The translations under genes and the position numbers were made by a program. Below the pieces are notes generated by a model. The model saw only the letters and a program-made list of their open reading frames with translations. It ran no database searches and was not told the DNA's origin. This document shows, piece by piece, positions 61,567 through 63,449 of a DNA stretch of 63,449 nucleotides. The first letter of the stretch is position 1, and every line of letters starts with the position of its first letter. The DNA is from an uncultured Bacteroidia bacterium (lineage in GTDB: Bacteria; Bacteroidota; Bacteroidia; Bacteroidales; ML635J-15): assembly GCA_902800045.1 (NCBI GenBank), contig CADCCZ010000009.1, forward strand, positions 1 to 63,449. The letters run 5' to 3'.

Positions 61567-63449
61567 GTCAATAGTTTTACTGTTAGCTCTGCTTTTCGCA
61601 GCATGTTCGGTGTCCTTGGCGCAAACCAATATTAGGATATCGGATACTCCAGGTAATACATACCCTGGCAACGGAAATAATTTTGAGATTGACTGCTCTG
61701 CCGCATCATCGGAAACTGGAACCACCATTTTCTTCTACGATAGCGGTCTCAACGGCAACTATAGCACAAACGAAAGCTACATCAGAGAGCTCTCGTCAAC
61801 CAACGGCGGTTCAATCAGTGTAAAGTTTACTCAGTTCAACCTCGCAACTGGTACGCTCCTTACAATTAAGGATGCAATTTCGCAGGAAGTCCTCGTATCA
61901 AATGCAACAGGAACAACGCTTAACGGACAGACATTCACATCGAACCGCGGTTCTTTGCAGTTTGTATGGACTAGCGGTACTTCTACTGGTGCAGGTTTTA
62001 GAGCAAAGGTTTGGTGCGGTGCAATGTGCCAGGCTTTCACTTCTGAAATTGTACCAAGTGTGTCGTCTACAACCGACGCCGGCGATGTTTTCTACGATGT
62101 ATGCCCCAATTCGGCTGTGTCATTTAATGTAAACACGACTTTCCTTAACAACGATGCTCCCGGTGGTTATCATCAGGATTTATCTACATTGACATACCAG
62201 TGGGGTGTAATGTTTATGAACGATACAACTTATTTCGATCCTATTCAGGGCGCTTCTGGTAGTTCGTTCAGCTACACTTTCCCGAATAGCGGCGGATACT
62301 ATGTGTTCTGCAATGTATCAGACCAAAATGGCTGTCTAAACAGAAACTATAATACAATACGTGTAAGAGTTTCGGTTCTTCCTACATGGGAAGAAGTAAG
62401 CTTCGGCCCAGACAATGTATGCCCCGGTACCGAAGTATCATTTACTGGAGCACCAACAGCTCACGACTGGGCTTATAGACCACCTCAGGTTATTGCCGGT
62501 GCAACATTCCTTCCCGATGGTACTAGCACATGCTATAGTACAAGCCTCGTTTTCGAAAACGTATTCCCAGAAGGTTCTACACTTACCAACGTTAACGATA
62601 TCCTTCGAATTTACCTTAACATGGAGCACTCCTACCTTGGCGACCTCAGTATCATGCTGAAGTGCCCTAGCGGACAGAACTGCTTGCTTCATGCATATTC
62701 GGGCGGAACAATGTCTTCATTGAACTGGACAAATGTTGGTGGTACCCATACTGCTGGTTCGAGCAGCGGTGGTAACATCCACCTTGGTCTTGCTCCAGAC
62801 CCATATTCAACAACTAGCGACTGCTACTATACTGCAGGTGAAGGTTATGCATACAACTTTACACCTCAATCAAATACTCCTTTTGGACCAAACGGACCGA
62901 CAACTACAACTTCTTATACCGACCCTTGCGGTAACACCGAATCAAATAGTGTGCTTAACGCAGGCGACTATGGAACTTACGAGAACATGAGCTCACTCAT
63001 AGGCTGTCCTCTCAACGGTACTTGGACAATCTATGTCTGCGACCACTTAGGTTCCGACAATGGTTGGATCTTCGAATGGGGTCTGTTCTTCAGAGACGAC
63101 CTTTATCTCGATAACCTCTGGCATTTCGAGAACACCTTCTCTAGCACGACATACCTCTGGAACGGGGAGAACATGACGAGCGCACCTGGCTCAGGCACAG
63201 CCACCGCAGTAGTCCAGAACCCTGACCAGCACAACGCGTCGCTTATCCCGTACACATTCCAGGCGACCGACAACTTCGGCTGCACGTACGACACTACGGT
63301 AGCGGTCAACGTCCTTGCATCTCTCGACCCGTCGTGCTGCATCCAGCCGGCTCCGCAGGCCACGGCCGGCAACACTGCACCGTGCTCGAACAGCACGACC
63401 CTGAGCGTAGGCGGCTTCTCGATGGACGGCAACACCGGCGAATGGACGT
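61559..63449 (+). CDS. Large secreted P-domain-like protein (5' part; runs off the window)
   Basis: The first 630 codons are open to the window edge, with no stop. Signal peptide MNKSIVLLLALLFAACSVSLAQ. A CUB-like domain follows (~40-165: NNFEIDCSAASSETGTTIFFYD, SLQFVWTSGTSTGAGFRAKVWC), then a PKD/Ig-like domain (~185-270) and a proprotein-convertase P-domain-like region (~305-510: VFENVFPEGSTLTNVNDILRI, MEHSYLGDLSIMLKCPSG, LNGTWTIYVCDH). A second Ig/PKD-like section then begins. Similar Bacteroidota proteins are giant T9SS cargo with a gliding-motility-type (type B) tail; that tail would lie outside the window. Confidence 0.75.
   Translation, partial: MNKSIVLLLALLFAACSVSLAQTNIRISDTPGNTYPGNGNNFEIDCSAASSETGTTIFFYDSGLNGNYSTNESYIRELSSTNGGSISVKFTQFNLATGTLLTIKDAISQEVLVSNATGTTLNGQTFTSNRGSLQFVWTSGTSTGAGFRAKVWCGAMCQAFTSEIVPSVSSTTDAGDVFYDVCPNSAVSFNVNTTFLNNDAPGGYHQDLSTLTYQWGVMFMNDTTYFDPIQGASGSSFSYTFPNSGGYYVFCNVSDQNGCLNRNYNTIRVRVSVLPTWEEVSFGPDNVCPGTEVSFTGAPTAHDWAYRPPQVIAGATFLPDGTSTCYSTSLVFENVFPEGSTLTNVNDILRIYLNMEHSYLGDLSIMLKCPSGQNCLLHAYSGGTMSSLNWTNVGGTHTAGSSSGGNIHLGLAPDPYSTTSDCYYTAGEGYAYNFTPQSNTPFGPNGPTTTTSYTDPCGNTESNSVLNAGDYGTYENMSSLIGCPLNGTWTIYVCDHLGSDNGWIFEWGLFFRDDLYLDNLWHFENTFSSTTYLWNGENMTSAPGSGTATAVVQNPDQHNASLIPYTFQATDNFGCTYDTTVAVNVLASLDPSCCIQPAPQATAGNTAPCSNSTTLSVGGFSMDGNTGEWT

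Noticed and set aside
1..63449. tRNA, rRNA or complete insertion sequences
   Set aside because: No cloverleaf with the GGTTCRA arm, no rRNA-like stretch and no transposase or integrase signature was recognised by eye. A dedicated search could still find a missed tRNA.

Overview
The window comes from a member of the Bacteroidota, most likely the order Bacteroidales. Three things support this. (1) Almost every transcription unit is preceded by the Bacteroidales-type -7 promoter element TAnnTTTG. (2) Several secreted proteins end in type A C-terminal sorting domains of the type IX secretion system (T9SS). (3) The gene families are typical of the group: TonB-dependent receptor plus DUF5689 lipoproteins, BspA-like repeats and gingipain-like C25 peptidases. 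No rRNA, tRNA, CRISPR array or transposase was recognised.

Layout. 1-9.1 kb: a gene end, a structured intergenic element, a biotin-type carboxyltransferase whose C-terminal biotinyl domain lacks the acceptor lysine, a TonB receptor/DUF5689 lipoprotein operon running into uridine kinase and a DEDDy exonuclease, and an outer-membrane barrel protein. 9.2-15.1 kb: a large TolB-like/barrel protein, a small coiled-coil protein, deoC, a MazG-like gene and a SpoU/TrmH RNA methyltransferase. 15.4-29.2 kb: an accessory region. It has an MmeI-like restriction-modification fusion; an AddB-like nuclease and AddA-like UvrD helicase-nuclease linked to a protein of unknown family; a second protein sharing that unknown C-terminal domain; a leaderless BspA-like protein; and a small orphan. 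Direct repeats bound two sub-blocks of this region. 29.2-38.0 kb: a ComEA-like HhH protein, a lipoprotein, a radical SAM protein, EF-P, two Wzz-like proteins with an O-antigen polymerase/ligase, YraN and an esterase. 38.2-57.7 kb: a very large Kgp-like C25 peptidase, a PfkB sugar/nucleoside kinase, a 1,972-residue fibronectin-III adhesin, three lysine-fermentation genes (kce, kal, CoA-transferase subunit A) and a second C25 peptidase. 58.1-60.8 kb: an ABC transporter/YtrA-like GntR/GIN-domain operon with a clear operator. 61.3 kb to the end: a small secreted protein overlapping the start of a large secreted P-domain-like protein that runs off the window.

Physiology. Secreted gingipain-like proteases around lysine-fermentation genes suggest an asaccharolytic, peptide-fermenting organism. 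The main candidate for an undescribed system is the 18.5-25.5 kb operon: a Walker-A-less AddB-like nuclease, an AddA-like helicase-nuclease and a third protein of unknown family, beside a restriction-modification gene. A second unusual feature is a set of word-like intergenic repeat modules (mini-hairpins, GCGCAA-type palindromes, AACTTTAAACCTT words) that recur in shuffled order and sometimes supply stop codons of flanking genes.
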